Positions 11,951 through 24,300 of a stretch of DNA of 64,000 bases are shown here, piece by piece. The DNA is from Yamagishiella unicocca. Lineage: Eukaryota > Chlorophyta > Chlorophyceae > Chlamydomonadales > Volvocaceae. The first letter of the stretch is position 1. Each line of letters begins with the position of its first letter. Under the pieces are notes generated by a model, which was given only the letters and a program-made list of their open reading frames with translations, ran no database searches and was not told the origin of the DNA. The DNA lies in NCBI GenBank assembly GCA_003116995.1, contig BDSL01000065.1:405001-469000 (forward strand), given 5' to 3'. The position numbers and the translations under genes were made by a program.

Positions 11951-12994
11951 GGCAACCGCGCAGCAACCAAGCCGGAAGCACCTGATTGCGCCGATTGTGT
12001 TTGGGGATTAGGTTGATCAAAGTTTTTCGGTTTACTGCCTGCTAGGTTTCCGTACGGAAGCACTCTCCTAACACCGTGGGCGACATCGGTGTGAGTCTAT
12101 GGTTTCCGGCCAACGGGACGTTTGGCTAGTATCTTTGTTTCCGGCCAACTGGGTGATGGGATCGTAGATTTCGGTCAGCATGTCTTTGAGAGAAAATGGC
12201 TTAGTTCACGAGCTTATGCGCTAAAGCTCAGTAGGGAGTTCCGTTTCCGTGGAAGCTTTCCCATACGTGTCTTTCCCAGACGTCTTTTCCATGCGTCTTT
12301 TCTGCGTTCTGCCTTATTAGTGAACCGTTCAGACTATTGCCATGCATTGCGTTGCGTATGTCCTGCTTGTACTCGCTTGCGATGGCTACTGCGAAGTCTT
12401 GTCTGCCTGCTTTCTTGTCGCTAGGATAGTACGGCCAGTGCGTACTTCATCTTGTAAGACTAAGCAATACTAATCTCGATACGTGAGTATATAACAACAG
12501 CACGCTTGCTCCTCCACTCGCTTTCAGACATCGCACACTTCACCACACAACGCTAATATTTTACACGACCATCTGCTTCACGAAGAAGACCGTACCCGTC
12601 TTTGTGGGCTTCTTCATAGCCGTGATCCGGATAACCGTCTTCATACCGGTACCGGTATTGGTTCTCTTGCATTCCAATTTCGCAAATACCCGATCCGACG
12701 CAATTTCGTTTGAACCGCCCATCGGACGACTTCAGGAACAACTGGCAGAAGAGCCTGCATGCCTGCTGGCATTCGGAACAACATTTGCAACGTACACTTC
12801 CCTTCGACCGTTATTATCCTCTCCTACCAAACTACGGCAAAACGCTACCTTCTCCACACATATGAATGCAATGTGGCTGTACAATTTTGTGTCGTCGCAT
12901 TGATTTCGGTTGCGACGGTCACTAATTAAGTGTGACATGCCGGCACATGGCCCGCAAAGTGCACCAGTGGCATAAGGCCCGCCGGCTACAGTGC
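11951..12994. other. Intergenic; 3' flank of the ferredoxin/beta-lactamase gene
   Basis: The right part is the 3' UTR of the minus-strand gene ending at 12995. Short open frames (62-100 residues) here have no protein-like conservation that I can see. No RNA gene or repeat stands out. Confidence 0.4.
12561..12565 (-). promoter_or_regulatory. Probable polyadenylation signal TGTAA
   Basis: TGTAA on the minus strand, about 430 nt after the stop codon at 12995. TGTAA is the usual volvocalean nuclear poly(A) signal, and the spacing fits a normal 3' UTR. Confidence 0.5.
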
Positions 12995-15900
12995 TTAGGT
13001 GCCCTGAGCAGCGGAGGCCACTGACGGAGAGACCGCCGCCGCCACCGCAGCGGTGGCGCTTGCGGCGGCGCCATCGGCTCTGTGGCTCTGCAATAGCTCG
13101 CTGACGGCGGCAAGGCGGGCGGCGGCGTCGCGCAGGTGGGCCCTGCGGCCATGAGCTGCAGGGAGGGGGCCGGTGATGGCGGTGGTAGGCGACGTGCCCT
13201 AATCCATCGGTGCCTCGTGCAGGCGCTTCATTCGTATGGAGGCGGCATAACGGCCGCCGCCGCCTTGGTCCCCCTCGTGCCGGCTGCAGCCACTTTAACC
13301 AGTACAAGTAGTAGCACGCCGCTTTGGCCCCATGCACATCAAGATGAACCTTACTTCCCTCCTAACTTTAGCGGTAGTGCCTTAGTAGTAACTGCTACAG
13401 TGGGCCCCAGATTATAAGGTGGAGCCATCGAGCGCATCGCCTGACAGACACCGGTGGTCGTTGTCTTACCCGGCAGCACGTGCAGCCAGTCGTACTGCAG
13501 GAGCTTGGCTACCGAGCGCAGCTGCTCGGGGACACTGAACCAATTGAAGTCCGTTAAGACGTACAGCTGCTCCTGGCGGAAAAGAGATAAACAGGTCGGG
13601 CACCGATTGAGGGTGGTTGGGTTCGGCCGCGGTCGGGAATGGCTTGCACTGGCTGGAGGGATAACCTATCAGAAGGTACCTGATTAAACATCGGTCGAAA
13701 CGCGTCGCTGATCTACATACCGGTGAGGGAAGCAGCGCATCGCAAGTTGCAAAGCAAACAAGTTAAATACACGGAGTCCTGCTACTTCACGCTCTGAATA
13801 CCTGCGAGGCGCCCTCTGCCTCGCCTTGCGCGGAGCATAAATGGTCGCCGCTGAAAAGGGCCTTATCCGGCGCGTAGTACATGCACACGTGGGCCCTGGT
13901 GTGGCCTGGGGTGAAGATGAACGTCACGTCCGGCAGCTGCTCCTCTGCTGTCGCAGTATAGCCCTTTTCTCCCACGTTGCCAGCGTCGCCACGTGCAGTC
14001 GCCGGCGGCGTGCCAGCAGCCGCACCCGAATCGGCGGCGGCAGCATCTGGCGCGACGGAGCCGTCGGGGCGAAGGACCCAGGGGCCCTCGCCCGTCAGCT
14101 TGATCTCCACCTCTGCGCGGTTGGGCGACGGTTAGCGGTTGGCGGTTGGCCTGGTATTGGGCCTACGACCGCGTGCGTCGGGGTCGTTCACTTACTGAAA
14201 GGGCAGCCCCAGCCCCATCCTCACTCCTGACGTCAAAGAGTCCCCCCTTGGGCCGCACCGGTGCCATACCGCAGCGAGTTGTGCCGTGCCGTACCGTGTT
14301 GTGATGTGCTGTACCATGCTGTACCGTGCTGTGCTGTGCCGTAACGTTCTGTGCCGCACCGCCACTCACTGTCCGTGCCCTGCCGCTCGTTCACTTCATT
14401 TTCGTGGAGGATGCGGCTGGCGCCGAAGTGCCGAGCCCACGCCTGGCCAGGGATCAAAGGATCGGTTAAGGCCGGGCGGGGTTAAGCGGAATTAGGCGGG
14501 GTTAAGCCCGGCAGGTTTACATCCTAAACCATATCAGTACCTCATGTGGGGGGTTTACAATAACACGGCGTTACAACCACAACAACAACAACAACACGGC
14601 GTCACGCAGGCTTCCGCGACATGCGGCCATCCATTAAACTTAAAGCTACGCCATCGATTCCGAAAGCCAGATGACTGTGCTGATGACCCATGGGACAGTA
14701 TCATGTAATGCACCCGGAGACGTCCCTCTACCTCATGCTGCCCCACCTCGTGGTCCCCCACGTCGTCTCGGTGCGTGAGGAACATGAACCTGACGCCGCC
14801 CAGCGCCTCAATGCGGCGAGCCAGCACGGGGTTGTAGCGGGGGGAGTCCACCAGGATGTTGCCCTGAGGGTCGAGATCGATGGGGGGGTGATGGGCGGCA
14901 GGAAGGGGCGGGGATCAGCAAGGTGAGGGCTGGAGGGTGCAAGCAAGATCCGCGCCCAGCAGGCCCACGAGACACCACCACGCATTGATCACATCCATGC
15001 AACCACCCTTCCACCCACCCTAACCAACCAACCAACCAACCAACCAACAAGCCAACCACGCACCCACCTGCGGCCGCACGACCAGGTACGCGCAGCCCGC
15101 GAACGAGGCCTCCGTCGCCCAGCCGGTGTAGTACACCCCATCAGCTGCCGTACGAGCATCGGGCCATGCTGGTGTGGCTGGGAGTCCGGGCACCCGCGCC
15201 GGCAAGCTGTTCTGCGCCTCCCGCAGCTCCTCGGGAGCTCGGTCGCTGACGTGGATCGAGTTGCTGCGGGTGGGTGGCACATGCATGACGGGCCGATGTT
15301 CAATCTACGAGACGGAAAGCGCTCACGCCCAGAACGCGGAAGCTATAGGCCAGCGCACGCATAAGCCGGCGTACCGGTGTGCGCAAAGAAAGAAAAAATT
15401 AACAGGTAGGACGCAGAAGCCAAAGTAACTGTATGTACGGCACACGCACGTCTGTACGTACGGCACTCACGTGGGGCAGGACAGCAGCGCGCGCAGCGCC
15501 GCCACCCGGCCCGTTCGGTCCTGTGGCTGGGCCACCACCGCCGACTGCGAGCCCACGCGACCAAAGGTGGCAGGATCCATCCAGCGGCAGGTGTCGCAAT
15601 CTGGAAGCGGCCAGCAGGGAAGGCCGCCCGAGGGGTAAAGTAAGGATAATCCGCGAATCCAAGGCCGACAAACCAAGGGCGATGAAGGTGGTGGTCCAGA
15701 AGAGAGGGCCGGCAAGTAGACGGAGCGGGGGTGAGGGAGGTACCCGGTAGGAAAGGGGAGGTGCAAAGTGATTGGAGAGTGCGCCCACTCTCTTTTTTTT
15801 TTAAACCACGTGCGTCCTACCCAAACCACCTAGGACCGTGCAGCCAGCGTACGTACGTACCGATGCAGGTGCTGTCCACGAAGAAGGATCCGGGCACGTT

Positions 15901-16074
15901 CTCAGGCCGCGGCTGCCGCTCGTTGCGGCGATTCCGCAAGTCCATGGCCGCTCGTACGACAACGGCGCCGTACGACCGGCTGTAGCTGCAGCTGCGCGCG
16001 CTGCGACAGAAGGAGCGTCGGAGAGAGGCGCTACAGCCGCAGCCGACGGACTGGAGCATGGCGGCTGGGGACAT
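12995..16074 (-). CDS. Ferredoxin-like 4Fe-4S / metallo-beta-lactamase fold fusion protein, plastid type, 434 aa
   Basis: Eight exons: 16074-15861, 15600-15471, 15263-15068, 14863-14747, 14442-14370, 14112-13802, 13572-13470 and 13155-12995. Every junction keeps phase. An N-terminal transit-like stretch is followed by a single-cluster ferredoxin module (NVPGSFFVDSTCIDCDTC, later ALLSCPT), whose four cysteines would bind one 4Fe-4S cluster. Then comes a metallo-beta-lactamase fold: LTHRDDVGDH (the metal site with RDD in place of HxH), FTPGHTRAH, LFSGDHL and a C-terminal PAHGRR. The order and linking sequences (NILVDSPRYNPVLARRIE, KVEIKLTGEGPW) match a conserved plant chloroplast family of unknown substrate (At4g33540-like, from memory). 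A hydrolase or redox-linked thioester/nucleotide role is only inferred. An in-frame ATG at 16176 could extend the N-terminus by 34 residues. Intron 15601-15860 and the intron after 13470 carry repeats shared with other loci here. Confidence 0.85.
13385..13448 (-). repeat. Copy of a dispersed ~60-bp repeat inside an intron
   Basis: This matches, on the minus strand, the family seen at 19186, 19459, 53825, 62107 and 63188 (core CCCGATGGTTCTACCTTCTG ... ACCCACTGTAAC). It lies in the last intron of the ferredoxin/beta-lactamase gene. Confidence 0.7.
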
Positions 16075-16176
16075 AGGCCCAGGGGTTGCAAGACCAGCGG
16101 AAATCCTGTACGGTAGGCAGCAACGGCCAACGGCCAACGGTTGAGGAGGGATTCCGACAGGAAGTTTATATGGCAT

Positions 16177-16985
16177 AAAGCCTGGGGTTGGTGGCAGGGA
16201 GTCGGGGTGGCTTAAGTAAATTCGCTAATTTACTGAAGGCAGGCTAATTCCAGCCTGCCGGGCCGCGAGACCCGGTCCGCGGTCCAAGGAGCCTGCCGGT
16301 CCGGTCCAAGGAGAAACCGATTGAAAAGAAGCGGGGGCCGACAGAGGGGATTGCAGGCAGGCGACGTTTCGCAACGTGGCACGCATGTATGTGTGAGAGG
16401 CAAAGCGACCGGGGGATTCTGGCAGGTGGTAGCGATTATGTACGGTAATCATAAATGTAGGGTTTCCCCTGAAAGGGTTGCGAACGGGGCAATTCATAGC
16501 GCACTGCGAGTGGGGACGCAAAATCCAGAGCCGCCCAATACAGAGAAACAAGGGGTGTCGGCTTCCTCGAAGCCGGAAAAAGGGCGGGGCCCCCTTAAAT
16601 CCGTAAAGGCCAGTTGCTTAGCCGCGTGTGTGACAACAGCAGCAGGGCTGTTTCACCACGCAAGGATAGAACCACCTTGACAAAAGTGTGACAACAGCAG
16701 CAGGGCTGTTTCACCACGCAAGGATAGAACCACCTTGACAAAAGTGTAAGGGAAGCCAGCATTAATTGATTGCATGCGCCAATTCCGGGCGCATGCCGCA
16801 TGGTCAGTACCGTGAAGCCCCAACCGACATGCCCTTGTCATGGAAGGCCATAGCGTTGCTTAGGAAACCAACGTGCGGGAAATCATCTGCGAGGTGCCTG
16901 CTGACAGAGCTGAGGGTCCCACGGTAGACAACACCATAATCATCGTTGCCGGGCATCAAAGCGAATGATAGAGCCGGGGAATCGT
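16177..16985. other. Gene-poor region with a 59-bp tandem duplication
   Basis: No gene is supported. A block of about 59 bp (GTGTGACAACAGCAGCAGGG ... CCACCTTGACAAAA) is duplicated head to tail at 16627-16685 and 16686-16744 and is virtually identical in both copies, so the duplication is recent. Confidence 0.6.
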
Positions 16986-16989
16986 TGGG

Positions 16990-17525
16990 AACACGGGTTT
17001 AAATGGTGGGAACACGGTGCGTGTCATGACCGTGTTCCCAGCATTTAGGCCGTGTTCCCGCCCTTGCAATTATTCCGGACACAATCAACGGGAATCGTCC
17101 TTATACGTCATTTAGAAGGTACCGGGCATCCATGCGAATGATATGAGTTCCCAGCATTTTAGGCCGTGTTCCCAACCATGACCGGCTAGCCTTACATCCC
17201 CACAGAATACTGCCCAAAATCACTCCAAGGCTATGGTACCCTTAGTATGACGGATAAAAGCTCGATGTGTCCGGACCACTCGCAAGGGTGGTAACACGGC
17301 CTGAAACGCTGGGAGCACGGTCATGACACACACCATGTTCCCACCAATAACCCCCGTGTTCCCACCCATTCCCCTGCTCATCTAACCCGCATGGATGCCC
17401 GACCTCTAAGATTAATTCAATGTGTCCGGACAACTGGAAAGGCGGCGGGGAACACGGCCTAAAATGCTGGGAATGGCATGCACCGTGTTCCCACCAATTG
17501 CAAGGGCGAGAACACGGCCTGATCA
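16990..17525. repeat. Cluster of inverted and direct copies of a ~85-bp element (foldback)
   Basis: The segment 16997-17087 (GGTGGGAACACGGTG ... CCGGACAC) is repeated in reverse orientation at 17266-17346 with roughly 80% identity. A further copy in that second orientation lies at 17420-17500, and partial copies (GTTCCCAGCATTTTAGGCCG) are at about 17150. All share GGAACACGGCC and TGTCCGGA. The arrangement suggests a foldback or MITE-like DNA element with nested copies. No coding sequence accompanies it. Confidence 0.65.
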
Positions 17526-18042
17526 CTCAGTGTTATGTGCCAAACTATTGTGAGGCTTGTGCATGCCAACCATCGCCAAAGTGCTGGCTGGCACAGCCGA
17601 GCGCGCCACGGGAGAGAGCGTCATGAGTGCACCTCCTCGCTCGAAGGTTCCGATCGGTTGGCTTACGATAGTAGTAGCGCAGGTCATAAAACAAAACGGC
17701 TAGCCTATCTGCATAAAGTCAAAAGGTGCTCGGCCCGGCAAGCCGCAACAAATGGTGAAGTTAGATGCAAGGCTGCGGCGAGCGGATATCAGAGATATCA
17801 GATGCCGTGGCTTGATCTATTTATTATAAGATACACGGAACCTGCTAGAGGGAAGTATAGCGCGAAAGGCGTTGCTTTGACCCCGGCCTTGCTCCACGGC
17901 GACCGTGAAACTCATTCTCGCTCAAATGATTTGCTTGCCAAAGTAAGGTTAGGGTGTAATAGAGGAAGCATAAGGCTATTGAAATATGGTTACAGTTTGG
18001 CGTCCTATAATGTTTGGTCCGAACGCACGCACGCACGGACAT

Positions 18043-18103
18043 GGGCAACCCTAGGGGGCGGGGCCCCCCGAGGCGCTTCGCGCTGGGGCCCCGCCCAATA
18101 AAG
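18043..18103. repeat. Strong GC hairpin
   Basis: GGGCGGGGCCCC and GGGGCCCCGCCC flank a short spacer containing GGCGCTTCGCGC, giving a near-perfect stem of about 12 G:C pairs with an inner mini-hairpin. It could be a terminator-like structure or the end of a mobile element. No adjacent gene is supported. Confidence 0.5.
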
Positions 18104-18109
18104 CAATCG

Positions 18110-20000
18110 GGCGGGTGCGGTGCGTCGTGGTTGCGCCGGCGCATCGATGACGAGGTATAAAACCTCGCCTACATACCTGGAATACTGGATCTTGTCCTGG
18201 AAATGTAGAACACTCCAAACGATTTCGTATCGGTTAGTATGTCTACTACGGGAGTTGAAAGCCTTGTAGAGCGTCGCAGTCGAGTATAAGTGCGTTGTGA
18301 AGAGGCCGAGGCTGCTCAGAGACCGTGTTTGAGCGTTTACCGTGTTTAACGTGTTTAAAATATGATTTTATGGAGGTGCTTTTTAGCTGGTCACTGGTTG
18401 CTCGCGGCTTCGACTAGGACGGCAGATCCGTGGGGCTGCGTGGGGCAACGTCATTGGACATGGATTACCCTCTTAACCGCTTAAGACTTTCAAAATTACG
18501 GAACGCCCGCCCACGTTGACATATTATTTTTCCGAGCAACTGGCGCTTTGAAGCTAGGTCCACACGCCAGGGCGAGGCGCTGAAGTGGATCGCTGCTAAG
18601 GTTCAAGCATCGCTAATCGAGACTGGTTGGTGGTACGTATGTTGCACTCATCGTGACCAATTATTCTTGGCATCTACCTAGTAATAAAGCCTGATGTGGA
18701 CCAGGAAGTCCTTCACCCGCCCGCAACGTCCCGCAACAACCGACCAGACGCAGGACAGCATCAAGTCCTAGCGTGGCATGGACTGGCCCTGACTGGCCCT
18801 CCCTTGTCATCCTTGCATGAACCGCCCTTGGCGTCCTTGCACCGTCTCTCCTTTAGTAATCGGCAACGCTATCGATGCCTCAGGACGGCTCTCCCTCTTG
18901 GTCCGAAGACAGTCGCAGCCAGTAAGGGGAAATCCAGGAACCTGGGCTGGCGGCGCGTGCTGGCACGACGAAACGCATAAAGAGCGCATTTGGAGTCATG
19001 CAACCTGACAGGAAAGTAAAATTGCCGCAGCCTTCTCATCCGTTAAGAGTTGATGCTCTTATGGGCATCTTCGCTCCCAGATTTGGGCTGGGCGGTCACC
19101 AAATCCTGCAGGACAGGGCAGGGGCACCTGGGCTGGGGTAGCCTGCGCAATACCACATGACCACTGTAACTGCCTACCATACTCGGTGTCAGGTGATGTG
19201 CCCGATGGTTCTACCTTTTGACCTGGAACCCACTGTAACATGTACCACTACTCAGTGCCGGGGAATAGCCGCCGGCTATCCTGGCTACCTGATGACCCGG
19301 CTTTTGATATTTCGGCTGATACATGATATTTGAATCCTTCGCGAAGCGACACCAGGACGACGACGGTCGTCGCGGCTCAACGTTAGCATGTGACGTACTA
19401 CCGGTATGCCCGGTATTACCGGTAATACCGGTATTTTTTATTACCGGTAATACCGGTAGGCGATGTGCCCGATGGTTCTACCTTCTGGTTTGGAACCCAC
19501 CGTAACAGTTACCACTACCGGTATAGTCAAGATGGTATACTACCCGGCACCTGGGATCAATGGTTACAGTATCCCCCCCCCCAGGCGCGTTACCGGTTCT
19601 TTTATTGTAACCCCCCAGGCAGGTTGACGGGCTGCACCGCCACTCCCCTCGCCGCAACCCACTCCGCGCACCTTACTCCACCCAACTGTTTCTCCGTCTT
19701 ACGTGTTCCACGTTGCCGCAATCCTGCGTATTCGTGTTCTTTTCCTTTCCTTTACACAGCCCCGACGGGACGCCTCCACAGGTTTGCCGGTAGTCCGTCC
19801 CAGTGCTCCAGCATGCGCCCACAAACTAGGGTGTCCGCCGACCATGCGCCAAAACTATCCTGTCCTTGTCGCGTCAACGGTTTTTATGCCACCCCCCCAG
19901 ACCTCCTGCTTGAACTGGCTAGCCTTGGAAGCCACCGACGTGGTATTGAGGTCTGACGTCTGAGGTCTGCCTGCCCCGCTGTCGTATACGTGTATGTTGA
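18110..20000. other. Gene-poor region with dispersed repeats and introner-like splice-acceptor sequences
   Basis: It contains two copies of the dispersed ~60-bp repeat (19186-19252 and 19459-19520), clustered ACCGGTAATACCGGTA palindromes at 19,400-19,460, and two introner-like 3' ends that finish in poly-C plus AG at 19618 and 19900. The latter hint at unannotated exons, but no convincing coding frame follows. Confidence 0.4.
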
Positions 20001-21320
20001 ACCAAGCGGACACGTTTAAACTAAGCGGGCAGCGAGGAAGCGAATGAGGGCATGCTCGCGGGAGGCCGGCCCGGGCGTCTGTAAGGCCCACCCTCCGGGC
20101 AATCAAGGCTTGCGGCACGCGCTGTCCCGCTCGTCACACAGTCGCGACCTCACAGGACCTTCCCCTAGCTCCGAAACCACATCCACTCTACCTCCAAAAC
20201 GACCCCACCGTACGTCGCGACCAAACGCCGAGAGGAGTGCAGCTGGACTGACCACCTAGCCGCATCTCTGATTGACCGAGTCACGTAAACGAACCGACCG
20301 ACCGACCTCAGCCCGAGATGATGCGGAGATTTATTGATTGACGCTGCAGCCGCCAAGACGATATGTTGCGACAACTAACCGGGAGACAAACCGCCTGTGC
20401 ATTCGGTGCGCTGGCGGCAGCAGCCCCGTCTCGCTCGGTGCGACCTCTGCATCTGTGGCTGCCGCGACAGATCCAGTACGTAACCACCTCGACAACGGTA
20501 ATAACCACCTCGACACCATATCAAATCTACCTACCACAACATGGCCAGAGCGACAGGACGCAACCGCGACGCTGCCGTACCTTCAACAACCTGCCAACCG
20601 CAACTAGTGTAGCTCGGGGTCCCCTCCTATTACGTATGTAGTCATCGCCATCGGGTGCGTATGTGGTGTGTGCTCGGCAGCGCACACGCACCACCCGAGG
20701 GAGGGGGCCCTGCTGCTGCATGTGTTGTGCATCCCATGCGGATCATGCATGCAAGTGTGCGTACTTGGTTCCTTCTTTTAATTGCTAAGCTACCTTTCAT
20801 CTGCAAGTATAAGGTTCCGGTTCCGGAGCACCGGCTGGGAGCTGCTGGCGGCTACGGGCGCCTGATGAACGAAGTGCTGCCTGCCGGCCGGCTGCTGGTG
20901 CGCACACGAAGTGTTCCGACCCCTGCCTGCTATGCCCCCGGACACCTCCCCCACGCCGCCCTGGACACACCTCCCCAAACGCCTCCTCAGCAAACCCCAG
21001 CGGGTCCATCCCGAGCAAATGTGTGGTGGCGCCTCCGCACCCGCCCTTTCGAGCGAGGCTGAGCGACCAGCCTCCGTCATCACACTGCACCCCTCATCAC
21101 CGCAACCATCCCAACCCCCCCATCATCCACCGACCAACAGGTTCCACGTTCCTCATGCGATTACCGCACACGTAAATACACGGCCTCGGCCCGTGTTCCA
21201 GTTCTCCCACGTCCCACGTCCCGCGCCTCGATCTGCCCCACCCCCTGTTTCCTCTCAACCCCCCTCCTTGTGATCATTACCACCGCCACCACCACCAACA
21301 CTACCTCCGCCCGCCTCGCC
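20001..21320. other. 3' flank of the 1657-residue gene; no other gene supported
   Basis: Short overlapping open frames occur in several frames with Pro/Arg/Ala-rich shadows. I see no splice-consistent coding structure, RNA gene or clear TTACA (minus-strand TGTAA) close to the stop at 21321. Confidence 0.35.
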
Positions 21321-24300
21321 TCACGCCAGCTCCACGCCGCCGCACAGCATGTTCGCGGTGCGCAGCATGCTCTGCGCCGTCTCGTGCGTGTTGTTGCCGC
21401 CCCAGGCGTCTGCCAGCGAGCCCGCCAGGTACTCCATCATCAGCCGGAACTTGGCGGCCAGGGTGCGGGTGGAGGGGCTGAGCAGCTCGCGACCTGAGGC
21501 GCGCCGCTCCAGGCCGGGGCCCACCCGGCCTTTGGGGGGGAGGGGAGAGGAGCAGGCCGGAGGAGGGGAGGGGGTAGTGAGTGAGGAAACCCGCGGAACT
21601 AAATGGCATTGGAGGAAGGAGGGAAGGTGCTCCCCACGGACAAATGGGGAAGGTTGAGAACTGGCGGTTGGGGGTGCGGTTTAGTGGTGGTGGTGGTGGT
21701 CGTGGTGGTGGTGGTGGTGATGCGGTGCGCCGGCGCTGTCGCTGCGACAATAAAGCAGGGTCATCATCAGCGGCCGTGAGGCAGGGAGGGAGGGAGGGGG
21801 AGGCTTAGTAGCGGTGGTTCGCCCTCTCGTCTTAAAAACCGAGCCTGTCAGTGTGCACCCTCGCGTGTGCATCCACACCTCCGCCTCGTCATTTCTTATC
21901 TGCCCACCCGGTTGTTGTTCCCCGAAATGGGATTCGGAGCCGCTACCGGTCTACATCCGGCCCCGAAACCGCCCAACGCGAGCCCCCTGCACCCCTGCTT
22001 CCCTTATCAAACCCTCCACGTGCGCCCCTGGCTCACACACCCACCCGACGCGAGCGCGTTGCAGTACGTCCACACGCGGGTGTGTCCGGGCGGCAGCGGC
22101 GTGTTGCGGCCGATGTTGAGGTTGTACAGCATCCACTTGTCCATCTCCTCGGTGGTGGGCAGCGCGATGCGCTCCGCCAGCCTCGCGACGGCCTCCACGA
22201 AGTCCCACAGCTGTTGCGGCAGCAGAGGTGGCAGGAGGTGGCAGAAGTGGCAGAGGTGGCAGAGGTGGCAGAGGTGGCAGAGGTGGCAGAGGTGGCAGAG
22301 GTGGCAGAGGTGGCAGAGGTGGCAGAGGTGGCAGAGGTGGCAGAGGTGGCAGCAGAGGTGGCAGAGGTGGCAGCAGAGGTGGCAGAGGTGGCAGCAGAGG
22401 TGGCAGAGGTGGCAGAGGTGGCAGAGGTGGCAGCAGAGGTGGCAGAGGTGGCAGCAGAGGTGGCAGAGGTGGCAGCAGAGGTGGCAGAGGTGGCAGAGGT
22501 GGCAGAGGTGGCAGCAGAGGTGGCAGCAGAGGTGGCAGAGGTGGCAGCAGAGGTGGCAGAGGTGGCAGCAGAGGCAGAGGCGGCGGCAGCAGGGTGGCAG
22601 CAGCAGTCGAGGTGACAGCAGCAGGGACGTTAGGACGGGGACGACAGAGGCAGCAGTCGGGCGTGCGGATGGGTGGGTGAGTTGCTGACACTGGGTTTCG
22701 CACCCACCGCTAGTGAGGGCGCTAGGCCGAGCACGAGGCCTAAGAGGCAGGCCCGCGTACCGGTATTCGCACAGCACCCGTCACGGCCTACACCACCCAC
22801 CCACCCACCCAGCTGCGTTCCTACAGCCCTGCTCTCTCCATGACACGCGCAACGCAACTCCCCCGGTGCATTGCGGCAGGCAGGAAGGGGGGGCGGGCCG
22901 GGTGCCCACCTGCAAGCTGACTGCCCGCCGGCGCAGCTTGAGTTCGTCCACCACCACCATCTGGCTCCAGGCGAACGCCAGCCGGGCCTCCGTGGGGGTC
23001 ATGCCTGCGAGAGGAGCGGGCGGAGTGGGTGCATGGGCGTTTGGCGGAGTGGGTGCATGGGCGTTTGGCGGAGTGGGTGCATGGGCGTTTGGCGGAGGGG
23101 GTGCATGGGCGTTTGGCGGAGTGGGTGCATGGGCGTTTGGCGGAGTGGGTGCATGGGCGTTTGGCGGAGTGGGTGCATGGGCGTTTGGCGGAGTGGGTGC
23201 ATGGGCGTTTGGCGGAGTGGAATTGCTTGTTTGTGTGAGCAACACGGGGGCGACAGCTTCAGTCCAGGGAGTTCGAAACCGAGCGGAACTTCACACCGGA
23301 GACCGGACCCGACCTTCACACTGGAGACCGGACCCTGGCCTCCCGCCGCGACTCGACCCGAGCCCCAGCCAGCCACCCACCTCCCATGTGTGGCGCCATC
23401 AGGTTGTTGGTCTCCAGGAAGGAGATCCAGTGGTCGATGCTCAGGTACTTGGCGCGGTCGCGAGCCTGGGGGCCGCAGGGGGGAGAGGGGCGCGGGGATG
23501 AGTGGGGGACAAATCCGTCCAGACTAATTTGTCAAGACTAATCGGCCCAGACTAATCCGTCCAGCGGCCCAGACTAATCCGTCCAGCGCACCGCCCATGC
23601 CCAGGCGTTTTCCAGGTCCCGCTGGCTTGGCCCAGTTACCGCAATTTGCCACCCACCTTGTAGAGCTTGAAGGACGCTGTGAGGAGCTCCAGGTTGTGCA
23701 CCACAGCCACTTCCATCTCCGCCGTGTAGAGTCGTTGGCGCCTGAGGATGCATACACACGGACAGGTGGTTGGCGCGGTGGTTGGGATTCGGTGGTTGGG
23801 ATCCTAAAGATCTGGAGGTGGAGCGACGCTGTGGTCGGCGAGCAGGCTAACCAGGCAGGCGCGATGCGGGTAGGTGGCACAGGGCAAGGCGTCGTACATC
23901 CGTTCCGTACCTGAAGTCGTTGGGGTCGACCATGGCCAGGGGCGGTAACGAGCTGCGCAGGTGCTGTACGAGGCGGCGGGTTGCTTCGGAGGCGTCTCGC
24001 AGTGTGCCGGGGGTGATGTAGCGGCCGAAGGCGGCGCGGACCAGCGCCTCCATGAACTCAAAGCTGGGGGGGTCCAGGTTGTTTAGGGTTTAGGGTTTAG
24101 GCGAGAGTCAGCTGCGGGCCTCCCACTGGGGCAGACGGTTTCGGCAGCCAGGTCCGCCTCGTCCGGCCCCAACCGAGGCCAGCCGGGGGCCAAGGCCTCG
24201 GCAACGTCGCCTGTTCGAGCCCGACTCACCGCATGAACGCGTAGTCATTGTTCTCCACGCTCTCCAGTGTCATGTTGCGCTCCTCCTCCCGGTTGACCGT

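Noticed and set aside
17535..18101. 188-codon plus-strand frame
   Set aside because: No domain, odd composition, overlaps the GC hairpin at 18,043-18,103; nothing supports translation.
21851..22703. Several 150-273-codon frames of Ala-Glu-Val, Arg-Gly-Gly, Leu-Pro-Pro or Cys-His-Leu repeats on both strands
   Set aside because: Translations of the 9/12-bp intronic minisatellite in every frame; no start context or splice support.
22713..23527. 262- and 218-codon frames with repeated GVGAWAFG or SGCMGVWR
   Set aside because: Frame readings of the 24-bp minisatellite in an intron of the minus-strand gene.
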